A stretch of 64,000 nucleotides of DNA from Maribacter aestuarii (GTDB taxonomy: Bacteria; Bacteroidota; Bacteroidia; Flavobacteriales; Flavobacteriaceae). Below the pieces are notes generated by a model that had not been told where the DNA came from, did not search any database, and saw nothing but the letters and a program-made list of their open reading frames with translations. A program made the position numbers and the translations under genes. Below, piece by piece: positions 16,451-25,665 of the stretch. Where the stretch lies: NCBI RefSeq assembly GCF_027474845.2, contig NZ_CP107031.2, positions 744,001-808,000 of the forward strand, given 5' to 3'. Numbering within the stretch: the stretch's first letter is position 1; every line of letters starts with the position of its first letter.

Positions 16451-16470
16451 AAACCCGCATCTGCGGGTTT
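16451..16470. terminator. Bidirectional intrinsic terminator between the regulator and dnaG
   Basis: AAACCCGC-atct-GCGGGTTT forms a strong stem followed by a T run on the + strand and preceded by an A run that becomes T on the - strand. It serves the two convergent genes. Confidence 0.85.
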
Positions 16471-16477
16471 TTTTGGT

Positions 16478-18457
16478 TCAGGACAGCACCCTATTCAGTT
16501 TTTTGTTCAAAAGCTTGTTCAACTGCAGGTAGTTGATTATCTCCTCTAGAGTTTCCTTATTATCATCCTGCCTATGTTGCGTTTCGTTCTGCAAACTCTC
16601 CATACGTTTCTTAATTAGGAAGCAGCGGAGCGTTAAAATGGTCTCACTTACCAATTGGGAAATACCGGTGGCTTTACTTTTGGGGTAAATGTCCTTGCTT
16701 TCCCAATTATGTAGGGCATATTTTTCCTCTTCCATTAAAATAGAAGAAATATCATTGGCCATTTCCTGCTCTAAGTTGGAAATAAAACCATTAATGGAAA
16801 AATCTTCAGTTTCGTTAAGAGCTTCTATAATCTTGTAATACATATTCCGGAAACGTTCATTGGCCAATTCAATTTCATCGTCCTGTAAATCAAGGTAGAT
16901 TTTTTCATAGACCTTAATCTCCAGGAATTCTGGCTCTAAGATTAAATCGCCCTTGTCGTTTTCCTTAAGCACCAAATCTTCAAATTCCTCTTTTTGGTCG
17001 CCATAAAGCAGTAACATCTCAATTATTTTTCGTTCTAGTTCAAATTGTACATCTACCTTTTCTTGTACGGTTTCATTCCGGACCACATTAAAAGCGGTCT
17101 GGTCCTGTTGTGTTTTTTTCTTGGCCTCGTAGGATTCCTTTTTGTCTATTTGCGCCAATGTATTAAACAATACCGCTTCCGATATGTTCATTATTTGGGC
17201 GCACTCCTGAATGTATATTTCCTTTTTTATCCGGTCGGGAATTTTAGCTATACTGTTTACAATGTCCCTTACGGTATCCGCTCTTTTAATGGGGTCGTCA
17301 GAGGCTTCTTTCATTAATAACGAAGCCTTAAACTGGATAAAATCCTTAGCATTCTCCTGGAGATAGCGCACTACATCCTCATAGTCATTGTTCTTGGCAA
17401 AACTATCCGGGTCCTCCCCTTCCGGGAACGTACAAATTTTGACGTTCATGCCTTGTTCCAGAATCAAATCTATTCCTCTTAATGAGGCCCGCAAACCGGC
17501 CGCATCACCATCGAACAATACCGTGATATTTTTGGTGAGCCTATTGATCAACCTAATCTGCTCGGGCGTCAAAGCGGTACCACTAGAGGAAACTACATTG
17601 TTGATTCCGCGTTGGTTGAACTGGATGACATCCGTATACCCCTCTACCAAATAACAATTATCCTCTTTTGCTATGGCCTGTTTAGCGTGATAAATTCCAT
17701 ACAGCACCTTACTCTTATGGTAAATATCGCTTTCGGGAGAATTCAGGTATTTGGCCGCCTTTTTATCGTTCGTAAGTATTCTACCACCAAAACCTAATAC
17801 ACGCCCACTCAGCGAGTGAATGGGAAACATAACACGACCTTTAAACCGGTCAAATTTTTTCGGGCTATTCGGGTTATTTGCATCTTCCTTTACGATTGTC
17901 AACCCCGTTTTTTCCAGATACTCCAATTTATAACCCTTATCCAGTGCGGCAGTAGTAAAACCATCCCACTGATCTAGGCAGTATCCCAGATCGAATTTTT
18001 TTATCGTTTCCTCGGTGAAACCACGCTCCTTAAAATAACTTAAACCTATGGCCTTTCCCAGCTCGCTTTCCCAAAGCATTTCCTTAAAATACTTCTGGGC
18101 GAACTCAGAAACCAGATACATACTTTCACGTTCGTTGGCCTGCTCCTTCTCCTCGTTGGATTGTTCGGTTTCCTCAACTTCAATATTGTACTTCTTAGCC
18201 AAATATTTGATAGCTTCCGGATAGGTGAAATGTTCATGCTCCATCAAAAAGGCCACTACGTTACCCCCTTTGCCGCTGCTAAAGTCCTTCCATATCTGTT
18301 TTACCGGAGAAACCATAAAACTAGGGGTACGCTCGTCACTAAAAGGACTAAGACCCTTGAAGTTGGAACCCGATTTCTTCAATTGCACAAAATCCCCGAT
18401 GACCTCCTCCAAACGGGCAGTTTCATAAACTTGATCTATGGTTGTTTTTGAAATCAA
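16478..18457 (-). CDS. dnaG: DNA primase DnaG (zinc ligands absent)
   Basis: A 659-residue primase that makes RNA primers for replication. It has the N-terminal CHC2-type domain (1-100), the TOPRIM core (KVLYGIYHAKQAIAKEDNCYLVEGYTDVIQF, then FDGDAAGLRASLRG) and a helicase-binding C-terminus. In the N-terminal domain the four zinc ligands of the E. coli enzyme (Cys40, His43, Cys61, Cys64) align with Ser37, Ser40, Asp58 and Ser61 (SPFSDERTPSF; KDFSSGKGG), so this domain should fold without zinc. From memory, related Flavobacteriaceae share this pattern. Length is normal. Confidence 0.92.
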   Translation of the reverse strand: MISKTTIDQVYETARLEEVIGDFVQLKKSGSNFKGLSPFSDERTPSFMVSPVKQIWKDFSSGKGGNVVAFLMEHEHFTYPEAIKYLAKKYNIEVEETEQSNEEKEQANERESMYLVSEFAQKYFKEMLWESELGKAIGLSYFKERGFTEETIKKFDLGYCLDQWDGFTTAALDKGYKLEYLEKTGLTIVKEDANNPNSPKKFDRFKGRVMFPIHSLSGRVLGFGGRILTNDKKAAKYLNSPESDIYHKSKVLYGIYHAKQAIAKEDNCYLVEGYTDVIQFNQRGINNVVSSSGTALTPEQIRLINRLTKNITVLFDGDAAGLRASLRGIDLILEQGMNVKICTFPEGEDPDSFAKNNDYEDVVRYLQENAKDFIQFKASLLMKEASDDPIKRADTVRDIVNSIAKIPDRIKKEIYIQECAQIMNISEAVLFNTLAQIDKKESYEAKKKTQQDQTAFNVVRNETVQEKVDVQFELERKIIEMLLLYGDQKEEFEDLVLKENDKGDLILEPEFLEIKVYEKIYLDLQDDEIELANERFRNMYYKIIEALNETEDFSINGFISNLEQEMANDISSILMEEEKYALHNWESKDIYPKSKATGISQLVSETILTLRCFLIKKRMESLQNETQHRQDDNKETLEEIINYLQLNKLLNKKLNRVLS

Positions 18458-18551
18458 AAATTAGTTTTTTAAAGGATTGGGAAACGTAAAAATAAAACTA
18501 AAAATATCGATTTCTACCCCTATATTAGTATTGAATTGAATAAAAAGAACA

Positions 18552-19157
18552 ATGAAAAAGAATTTATTAGCATTACTCCTGTTTTTTACGGCCCAATTAA
18601 TAATAGCACAAACCACGCCTAACAGTATTAACGTTAACGGCACGACGGATTATTCCATAAGCCCGGAATATTCTAGTAAGATGATCGTAAGTCTCAATAA
18701 CGTGTATTACGATGCCATGACCATGAGCTTGGACGAAGTAAAGTCCACCTATTTGGATAAGCTGTCCAAGGCGGGTATTAAAACCGACCAACTTACGGAG
18801 GACGCCTTATATTATGCTCTTTTAGGTTATGAGAAGGAAGGTACGGTCATGACCTTTAAAACTACATCCATAGCCGAAATGCAAAAATTTTTAAACGTCA
18901 AATCTATTGGAGTTTCACGTTCGGACACTACCATGGAAGCCCGTTTAACCGATGAACAAATGGCAAATTATGCCAAGGCCGCATTCGATAATGCAAAAGA
19001 AAAAGCCGAAGCCATATCCCAAAAAATTGGAAGGAGTATTGGAAAGGCTATTAGCATAAGCGATACGAACAACAACGAAATTACCGAATCCGTTTATTAC
19101 GGAAATACGGGTAACAAGAGGGTTTATTACATTTCCGTTTCCTTTGAACTTCTTTGA
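18552..19157 (+). CDS. Secreted SIMPL (DUF541)-like protein
   Basis: A 201-residue protein with a signal peptide (LLALLLFFTAQLIIA, cleavage before QTT). The opening NSINVNGTTDYSISPEYS and the later AFDNAKEKAEAISQKIGRSIGKAISI are typical of SIMPL/DUF541 domains, which are periplasmic or secreted with unclear function. The preceding TATATTAG may be a -7 promoter element. The next gene is 18 bases downstream. Confidence 0.65.
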   Translation: MKKNLLALLLFFTAQLIIAQTTPNSINVNGTTDYSISPEYSSKMIVSLNNVYYDAMTMSLDEVKSTYLDKLSKAGIKTDQLTEDALYYALLGYEKEGTVMTFKTTSIAEMQKFLNVKSIGVSRSDTTMEARLTDEQMANYAKAAFDNAKEKAEAISQKIGRSIGKAISISDTNNNEITESVYYGNTGNKRVYYISVSFELL

Positions 19158-19175
19158 TATCGTATTTTTTAGTTT

Positions 19176-19418
19176 ATGATCTTATTTTTTGGAACTAGAC
19201 CAGGGAAAACCAAAACCGAACAAGTTGCCAATGTTCCTTGTCCACATTGTGAACAAATGGGAACCTTGACCATGTATTCACTCCACAATTATTTTCATTT
19301 ATTTTGGATCAAACTTTTTAAAATCTCAACTACTGTTACAGCGGAATGTAACCATTGCAAAAAGATATATTATAAAACTGAATTTACGGAACCCATGCTT
19401 AAAGCGCTAGAAGAATAA
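19176..19418 (+). CDS. Small zinc-ribbon protein
   Basis: An 80-residue protein with two CxxC knuckles, CPHC (about residue 22) and CNHC (about residue 60), as in zinc-ribbon domains. The function is unknown. It is close behind the DUF541-like gene and ends at a terminator. Confidence 0.65.
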   Translation: MILFFGTRPGKTKTEQVANVPCPHCEQMGTLTMYSLHNYFHLFWIKLFKISTTVTAECNHCKKIYYKTEFTEPMLKALEE

Positions 19419-19420
19419 AA

Positions 19421-19458
19421 AAGGGTACGATAATCCTGATTCGTGACCTCGTACCCTT
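19421..19458. terminator. Bidirectional terminator
   Basis: AAGGGTACGA and TCGTACCCTT form a perfect ten-base stem with an 18-base loop, between convergent genes ending at 19418 (+) and 19484 (-). An A run before the stem gives a T tail on the - strand. Confidence 0.75.
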
Positions 19459-19483
19459 TCCATTAAGATAAACACTCAGCTAT

Positions 19484-20557
19484 TTATAAATCGAACCTAA
19501 GGCCTAACGAGACATTGCGTTGCTCCACAAGGGCATCCTTGAATATTGGGTTCAGGTCATATTTCACATAAAGCAGCACCCCATCAAATCCTGCATAAGC
19601 GCTTAAGCCGTACACAAAGTTGGACGTATTGTAGCCCCTTTTCAATTTGTCCTTTACACTTTCGCCATTTCGGTCGTACTTGAGTTTCTGGCGTGTACCC
19701 AGATTAAATCCACCATAACCACCAATTCCCAAGCGAAATTGATTATTCAAGGAATACCTCATGGTCTCCTCTGTTTTTCGCAACTTGGAAGGTCCGAACT
19801 CAAAATGTAGAGGGAAGACCAAATTATCCATGCGTAGTTTGGATTTATTCAATTCCAAATCAAATTCCTGAAGCTCTGTCTGCCCGTCTTCAACAGCTAC
19901 AAAATATTGGTTGTCCTTAGGTTTAAGTCCATTAAACTGAAAGGAAAAACCATAATTAAGTCTTAGAAAATTTGAGTTTTCAAAAACACGGGTGCGCCAT
20001 TGCCAACCCATCTCAAAAAAACGACTACCACCAATTTTGTAAGGACTATCCTCCAAAGATTCCCCGTCTATGATGGCATTGTTGAGTCCCAATGCGAAAA
20101 CAAAATCCGAGTACGTTCTGCGATCGTACTTGATTTCGCGCTTCCACCTTTTCGAATTAAAGCTAACCACAGGTTTACCATCGATATCTATACCCAAACG
20201 GATTCTATCATTGTCCAAGGTGTCCATTTCCATAAGGATTAGGGTCTTACCCTCATTACGCTGCAACAAGGCAATTTGATTATCTAAAATCGCAATGCGG
20301 TTTTCGATATTTAGCGCTCTTTTTTCAGCGGCAGCTTGCTTTAGGTCATTGGCCTCGCTCTCAGTAATGGCCCCATTTTCCAAACGTTTATTAATTTCCT
20401 CAACCTCAAACTTTAGCGCTTCTTTTTCCTGTAAGGTTATTTTTTCCTTCTGTTGCTCCAAACGGTCTATTCGCTCGCTATTTTCTTCCTGTGCAAACAC
20501 AGATTTTGTAATAAAAAAAGATAATAATACTAACAGATAAAGTGTGATTGTTCTCAT
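19484..20557 (-). CDS. Outer-membrane beta-barrel protein with coiled-coil N-terminus
   Basis: A 357-residue secreted protein (signal peptide LLVLLSFFITKSVFA-Q). Residues 25-105 are charged and form a coiled coil (ERIDRLEQQKEKITLQEKEALKFEVEEINKRLE). The rest alternates polar and hydrophobic residues in strands, with FGLGIGGYGGFNLGTRQ-like turns and a final LGLRFDL ending in Leu, as in porin-like barrels. It lies downstream of a sigma factor and membrane protein gene and is probably their target or effector. No specific family recognised. Confidence 0.65.
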   Translation of the reverse strand: MRTITLYLLVLLSFFITKSVFAQEENSERIDRLEQQKEKITLQEKEALKFEVEEINKRLENGAITESEANDLKQAAAEKRALNIENRIAILDNQIALLQRNEGKTLILMEMDTLDNDRIRLGIDIDGKPVVSFNSKRWKREIKYDRRTYSDFVFALGLNNAIIDGESLEDSPYKIGGSRFFEMGWQWRTRVFENSNFLRLNYGFSFQFNGLKPKDNQYFVAVEDGQTELQEFDLELNKSKLRMDNLVFPLHFEFGPSKLRKTEETMRYSLNNQFRLGIGGYGGFNLGTRQKLKYDRNGESVKDKLKRGYNTSNFVYGLSAYAGFDGVLLYVKYDLNPIFKDALVEQRNVSLGLRFDL

Positions 20558-20673
20558 TTTTTTGATTGTTTTTGATACCTCGCCTAAACTCGGTATCAGT
20601 TGATGAATAAAACTCCAGTTCCTGTCCCCATAGTAAAATATGGAGTTAACGATTTAAGATTAAATTGTAAGAT

Positions 20674-21435
20674 TTAGTTGTTTCGGTCTGCGACAGCAGT
20701 CCTAACTTTAAGAAAACCAGCCTTTAGCGATTGGAAAATTTGGTCTCGGAAGGATTGATCAAGTTCCTCCTCAACCTCTGTCAACAAAGCCATGGCGTCA
20801 ACGGTGTTATCCACGTTAAAAAGCCGTTGCCTTAAAATATCTTCTTGGGCCTTACGTAAAAGTGAATCCACTTCAGCATCGGAAACCTCTGTGGAAAGTT
20901 CCAGCATATCTACTTGCACCACGACCTCAGCAATTTTGGAATCTAACACATGCTCTGGCACCTTAGCAATTTGGGCAGTATCAAAAATTTCTCTATTTGT
21001 TGACTTTTGAGCAATTTCTTGTTTTCCACTATCCTCTAAAAGCATCTTATTTTCTATCATTTTTGACGCTTCATCTTCGGCCTTTTTACTATTGGTTCCT
21101 TTGCCGTCCTTTGTTTGCTCAAGCACCAGGGCATCTGGCGTAATATCATTGGTTTTTAGGTCCGGTTTTTCATCAATCTCCCCAATAATTGGCGTTTCAA
21201 CGATGCTATTATCATTTCTACTTCCCTCCTCTATTCCTGAATTGTTATAAAAAACAACAATACCAATTATTACGAGGACACTTGCCGCCACTCCGTACCA
21301 GAAAAACCTACGGTTGGGCCTCTTATTTTCCGTATCCAACTGGGAGGAAATTTTTGCCCATACATCTGCACTGGGTGTAATTTCACGTTCTTCCAATTTT
21401 GATTTTATATATTTTTCGAATTTATCTGGTTCCAT
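20674..21435 (-). CDS. Putative anti-sigma-factor-like membrane protein
   Basis: A 253-residue protein with a short cytoplasmic N-terminus (residues 1-45, with SADVWAKISSQLD), one membrane helix (about 47-66, GVAASVLVIIGIVVFY) and an acidic, low-complexity outer part. This layout, and an overlap of 14 bases with an ECF sigma gene, suggests a regulator of that sigma factor. The classic zinc anti-sigma motif is not seen, so the role is inferred from context. Confidence 0.6.
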   Translation of the reverse strand: MEPDKFEKYIKSKLEEREITPSADVWAKISSQLDTENKRPNRRFFWYGVAASVLVIIGIVVFYNNSGIEEGSRNDNSIVETPIIGEIDEKPDLKTNDITPDALVLEQTKDGKGTNSKKAEDEASKMIENKMLLEDSGKQEIAQKSTNREIFDTAQIAKVPEHVLDSKIAEVVVQVDMLELSTEVSDAEVDSLLRKAQEDILRQRLFNVDNTVDAMALLTEVEEELDQSFRDQIFQSLKAGFLKVRTAVADRNN

Positions 21436-21985
21436 AACCTATGATATTTTGATTTTTTAATTTTTCCTGCAACATTTTTCGCGCCTTGAACAATTGACTC
21501 TTGGACGTACTTTCCGTAATGGATAACATATCGGCAATTTCAGCGTGCTTATAGCCTTCTACGGCATAAAGTATAAAGACCATCTTATATCCCTGCGGCA
21601 GACCATCTATCAACTGTTGAATATGCTCCGTGTCCAAATCCATCGATTGCGATACCTCACTTCCTTGATTATTTTGAAATACCTCATCATCATAGACCAC
21701 AAATTGCTGTTTCCGCAAGTACGAAATACTTTCCCGTATCATAATTCGCCTGACCCATCCCTCAAAACTGCCTTCGTGATTAAAGGTGTGCAACTTTCTA
21801 AACATCTTCAAAAAACCTTGCACCATCACGTCCTCAGCAAAATGAACATCCTTAATATATTGCCTACAAACACCCAGCATTTTAGGTGCGTGCTTACTAT
21901 ACAATCGTTGTTGTGCATCATTATTACCGGCAATCGCCTTCTTAATGAGCTGTCTTTCGTTTTTATATAGTGGTATGATTTTCAA
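21422..21985 (-). CDS. ECF-type RNA polymerase sigma-70 factor
   Basis: A 187-residue sigma factor with region 2 (NNDAQQRLYSKHAPKMLGVCRQYIKDVHFAEDVMVQGFLKMFRKLHTF) and region 4 (IDGLPQGYKMVFILYAVEGYKHAEIADMLSITESTSKSQLFKARKML) linked as in ECF factors. It should direct polymerase to a small gene set, plausibly its own operon with the membrane protein and the barrel protein. Confidence 0.88.
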   Translation of the reverse strand: MKIIPLYKNERQLIKKAIAGNNDAQQRLYSKHAPKMLGVCRQYIKDVHFAEDVMVQGFLKMFRKLHTFNHEGSFEGWVRRIMIRESISYLRKQQFVVYDDEVFQNNQGSEVSQSMDLDTEHIQQLIDGLPQGYKMVFILYAVEGYKHAEIADMLSITESTSKSQLFKARKMLQEKLKNQNIIGYGTR

Positions 21986-22142
21986 AATTTTAATGCTGTC
22001 TTCTATTTATCTAGACGCTGTAGTTTATAAAATGGTTGCCTGTATATAAAAATAAAATCAAAAATTAATCCAAAAAATTGATATTCAATGATTTAAAATT
22101 GAGTAGGTAGATGAATTCGGCGCTTTGGTTTTAGCAGTACAG

Positions 22143-23120
22143 TTATTTTTTACGGTCAACAACGTAATTTACCATAAGCTCTAGCGCGCTCCGATAGTCA
22201 GATTCAGGGTAGTTTTTTAATAGTTCCAGGGCCGTATCCTTATATTCTAGCATCTTGGCCACGGCATAATCAAGACCACCCTTATCCTTTACAAACTCAA
22301 TAACCTCTTTAACCCTTTTTTTATCCTTGTTGTGATTTTTTACGGAATTGATTACCCAGCTCTTTTCTTTTTTGGAACAGTGATTAAGGGCATAAATTAG
22401 GGGTAGAGTCATTTTTTGCTCCTTAATATCTATGCCGGTAGGTTTCCCAATACGTTGGTTACCATAGTCAAAGAGGTCATCCTTAATTTGAAAAGCCATA
22501 CCACATAGTTCGCCAAATTTGCGGAAGGTCTCCACTTCCGGACTCTCGGGTTTTACAGAACAAGCGCCTAGACTACAGCAGGCTGCAATAAGGGTAGCAG
22601 TTTTTTGACGGATAATATCGTAGTACACGTCCTCTGTAATATCCAGTCTCCTGGCCTTTTCAATCTGCAACAATTCACCTTCGCTCATTTCCCTAACGGC
22701 AACGGAAATTATCCGGAGCAAATCAAAATCCCCATTATCAATGGACAACAGGAGCCCTTTAGATAACAAGTAATCCCCGACCAAAACCGCAATTTTATTT
22801 TTCCATAAGGCGTTTATAGAAAAGAAACCTCTCCTTTTATTGCTTTCGTCCACCACATCGTCATGTACTAGGGTAGCCGTATGAATAAGCTCAATTACCG
22901 ATGCCCCTCTGTAGGTACGCTCGTTAACTTCACCATCGTTTAATAGCTTGGCCGTAAGAAATACGAACATGGGCCGCATTTGCTTGCCCTTCCGATTTAC
23001 GATGTAATAGGTAATGCGATTGAGCAACGCCACTTTGGAAGTCATGGAATCCCGAAACTTGGATTCAAAAAGCTCCATTTCGTCATTTACGGGTTCCTTA
23101 ATTTGCGCTACTATCTTCAA
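22143..23120 (-). CDS. Polyprenyl diphosphate synthase
   Basis: A 325-residue trans-prenyltransferase. The first Asp-rich motif is LVHDDVVDES and the second is KDDLFDYG, both complete. It condenses isopentenyl diphosphate onto an allylic diphosphate to make the long side chain of menaquinone. The product length cannot be told from the sequence. It lies upstream of the sigma operon, with a 157-base gap. Confidence 0.88.
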   Translation of the reverse strand: MKIVAQIKEPVNDEMELFESKFRDSMTSKVALLNRITYYIVNRKGKQMRPMFVFLTAKLLNDGEVNERTYRGASVIELIHTATLVHDDVVDESNKRRGFFSINALWKNKIAVLVGDYLLSKGLLLSIDNGDFDLLRIISVAVREMSEGELLQIEKARRLDITEDVYYDIIRQKTATLIAACCSLGACSVKPESPEVETFRKFGELCGMAFQIKDDLFDYGNQRIGKPTGIDIKEQKMTLPLIYALNHCSKKEKSWVINSVKNHNKDKKRVKEVIEFVKDKGGLDYAVAKMLEYKDTALELLKNYPESDYRSALELMVNYVVDRKK

Positions 23121-23156
23121 GCGGTGTGGCTTTGAACGTTAAAATTAGGGAAAAGG

Positions 23157-23358
23157 GAGCAGTTAGCAGTGTTCGGATAGCAGTATTCAAGAGATAGGTT
23201 TAATGGTTGATGCAAATAGAATTAAATTTGTGTTTGAAGGATAGAAGTTACTGGACAAACAACCACATATTTTATTGTAAGTTTGAATTTTGGCTGTACT
23301 TTTTCCCTGTAAAACGGACAACTGCCAACTGCCAACTGCCAACTGCCAACTGCCAACT
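23157..23358. repeat. Period-7 inverted-arm element, no gene inside
   Basis: The left arm (23157-23188) has units such as GCAGTTA, GCAGTGT and GCAGTAT. The right arm (23320-23358) is five and a half perfect copies of AACTGCC. The arms are complements of each other at unit level and enclose about 130 bp with no credible gene. It lies between the polyprenyl synthase start and the rlmN stop. Related elements are at 31415, 45134/45554 and 52222. Confidence 0.65.
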
Positions 23359-23362
23359 AATA

Positions 23363-24403
23363 CTAAGATTTATTCGCCAACTGTCCACAGGCCGCATCAA
23401 TATCCTTGCCACGGGAACGTCTTACCGTGACAACGATTCCGTTGCTTTCCAAAGTACGCACATACCTATCTATGGCCTTATCAGAGGCTTGTCGGAATTC
23501 CCCATCATCAATAGGATTATATTCGATGAGATTTACTTTTGAAGGTGCGAACCGGCAAAATTCGACCAGCGCATCTATATCGTTTTGAGTATCGTTGATA
23601 CCTTCCCAAACTACATATTCGTAAGTAATCCTACTTTTGGTCTTCTCATACCAATAAATCAACGCCTCCCTTAAATCACTCAAAGTAAAGGTAGCGTTAA
23701 AGGGCATGATTGAAGTCCGTATCTCATCGATTGCGGAATGCAGCGACACGGCCAACTTGAACTTTACTTGTTCATCCGCCATTCGCTTAATCAGTTTAGG
23801 AACTCCGGAAGTAGATACTGTTATGCGTTTTGGGGACATCCCCAGTCCTTCTTTGGATGTAATCTTGTCGATGGCCTTTAGAACATTATTGTAGTTCATT
23901 AGGGGTTCCCCCATACCCATAAATACAATGTTGCTCAATGGCCTATTGAAATATAGACGGCTCTCATTATCAATAGCAACCACTTGATCGTAAATCTCAT
24001 CGGGATTCAGGTTGCGCATCCGTTTGAGACGCGAAGTGGCACAGAACCTACAATCCAAACTACAACCTACTTGGCTGGAAACGCAGGCCGTGGTCCTTGT
24101 TTTGGTAGGTATGAGAACAGACTCTACCACCAAATCATCATGCAGGCGCACCGCATTTTTTATGGTGCCGTCCGCACTACGTTGCATTTGATCCACTTTA
24201 ATATGGTTGATCACGTAGTGAGCTTCCAACATCTCTCTGGTCTCCTTGGATAGGTTGGTCATAACATCAAAGGAGTGTGCGGATTTTTGCCATAGCCATT
24301 CATACACTTGGTTGCCCCGAAATGCCTTGTCTCCGTTGGAGACAAAAAAATTTCGAAGCTGTTCCCGTGTTAGGGCTCGAATATCCTTTTTCTTAACTTC
24401 CAC
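23363..24403 (-). CDS. rlmN: 23S rRNA (adenine2503-C2)-methyltransferase RlmN
   Basis: A 346-residue radical-SAM enzyme. The CSLDCRFCATS motif (CxxxCxxC) binds the 4Fe-4S cluster, GMGEPLMNY is the SAM-binding GxGEP segment, and the C-terminal half contains the second catalytic Cys region. It methylates A2503 of 23S rRNA and A37 of some tRNAs. Its own promoter is likely, since a terminator separates it from queA. Confidence 0.95.
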   Translation of the reverse strand: MEVKKKDIRALTREQLRNFFVSNGDKAFRGNQVYEWLWQKSAHSFDVMTNLSKETREMLEAHYVINHIKVDQMQRSADGTIKNAVRLHDDLVVESVLIPTKTRTTACVSSQVGCSLDCRFCATSRLKRMRNLNPDEIYDQVVAIDNESRLYFNRPLSNIVFMGMGEPLMNYNNVLKAIDKITSKEGLGMSPKRITVSTSGVPKLIKRMADEQVKFKLAVSLHSAIDEIRTSIMPFNATFTLSDLREALIYWYEKTKSRITYEYVVWEGINDTQNDIDALVEFCRFAPSKVNLIEYNPIDDGEFRQASDKAIDRYVRTLESNGIVVTVRRSRGKDIDAACGQLANKS

Positions 24404-24418
24404 ACTCTTTTTAGCTAA

Positions 24419-24458
24419 AAATCCTGCTTTTCAAATTTAAATTGATAAAGCAGGATTT
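24419..24458 (-). terminator. Terminator after queA
   Basis: AAATCCTGCTTT and AAAGCAGGATTT form a perfect twelve-base stem with a 16-base loop. On the - strand the stem is followed by TTTTTAGC, so transcripts of queA should end here before rlmN. Confidence 0.8.
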
Positions 24459-24513
24459 AAATAATCATTATTCTATGTTTCGCCTAATTTTATACAGCGA
24501 AGAAATGTCAGAC

Positions 24514-25563
24514 TTATATAATCAACATAGCGTCCCCATAGGAATAGAACTTATAGTTCTCTAGGATTGCTTGTTTATACGCCTTTTTCATTAAATCATG
24601 CCCCATAAAAGCCGACACCATCATCAATAATGTAGACTTTGGTAAGTGAAAATTTGTGACCATACAGTTAGCGATGCTGAATTCATAAGGAGGAAAAATA
24701 AATTTGTTTGTCCACCCTTCATAGGTATTCAACATATGGTTCGAGGAAACGGCGCTCTCCAGACCTCTCATGGCGGTAGTGCCTACAGCGCAAATCCTTT
24801 TCTTTTTCAACTTAGCATTATTCACGATTTCTGTAGCCTTCTCATCTATAAAAAGTTCTTCACTATCCATTTTGTGCTTGGAAAGATCTTCTACCTCTAC
24901 AGGGTTAAAAGTACCCAGACCAACATGTAGCGTAAGTTCGGCAAAATCGATACCCTTAATTTCCAATCGCTTTAAAAGATGCTTGGAAAAATGTAATCCC
25001 GCTGTAGGAGCGGCAACAGCGCCTTCGTGCTTTGCGTAAATGGTTTGATAGCGTTGCTCATCTTCTGGCTCCACGTCTCTCTTAATATATTTAGGAAGCG
25101 GTGTCTCGCCCAGCTCACGTAATTTTCTTCTAAAGTCTAGGTAAGCACCATCATATAAAAACCGAAGGGTTCGCCCCCTAGATGTGGTATTATCAATAAC
25201 CTCAGCGACCAAACTCTCATCCTCTCCAAAGTAAAGCTTGTTTCCAATTCTAATCTTACGTGCTGGGTCTACTAAAACATCCCATAACCTTTGTTCCTCA
25301 TTCAATTCGCGTAAAAGAAAAACTTCAATACGAGCACCAGTTTTTTCTTTATTCCCGTAAAGTCTGGCCGGAAAAACTTTGGTATTGTTCAGTACCATTA
25401 CGTCTCCTTCATCAAAATAATCGATCATATCCTTGAACATTTTATGTTCAATCTTACCGGTTTCCCTATGGATGACCATTAATTTGGATTCGTCCCTATT
25501 TTCTGAAGGATGTTCTGCCAGTAATTCTTTGGGGAGCTCAAAACTAAAGTGAGATAATTTCAT
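24514..25563 (-). CDS. queA: tRNA preQ1(34) S-adenosylmethionine ribosyltransferase-isomerase QueA
   Basis: A 349-residue enzyme of usual length that makes epoxyqueuosine in the tRNA wobble position by moving the ribosyl part of SAM to preQ1. Typical segments are [31 protein letters not shown] and [12 protein letters not shown]. It ends at a terminator and is 102 bases downstream of aroA. Confidence 0.95.
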   Translation of the reverse strand: MKLSHFSFELPKELLAEHPSENRDESKLMVIHRETGKIEHKMFKDMIDYFDEGDVMVLNNTKVFPARLYGNKEKTGARIEVFLLRELNEEQRLWDVLVDPARKIRIGNKLYFGEDESLVAEVIDNTTSRGRTLRFLYDGAYLDFRRKLRELGETPLPKYIKRDVEPEDEQRYQTIYAKHEGAVAAPTAGLHFSKHLLKRLEIKGIDFAELTLHVGLGTFNPVEVEDLSKHKMDSEELFIDEKATEIVNNAKLKKKRICAVGTTAMRGLESAVSSNHMLNTYEGWTNKFIFPPYEFSIANCMVTNFHLPKSTLLMMVSAFMGHDLMKKAYKQAILENYKFYSYGDAMLII

Positions 25564-25665
25564 ATGTATGCTAAATGTATTAGGGGTGATGTACGATTTT
25601 CAACCGCGCGTTTTGCGGGTGCAAATATACAATCTGCGCATAGGGGTTGTCAAGTAAAAACGTAA

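Noticed and set aside
23320..23358. Possible CRISPR array (tandem AACTGCC)
   Set aside because: Units are seven bases in direct tandem with no spacers, and no cas genes are in the window.
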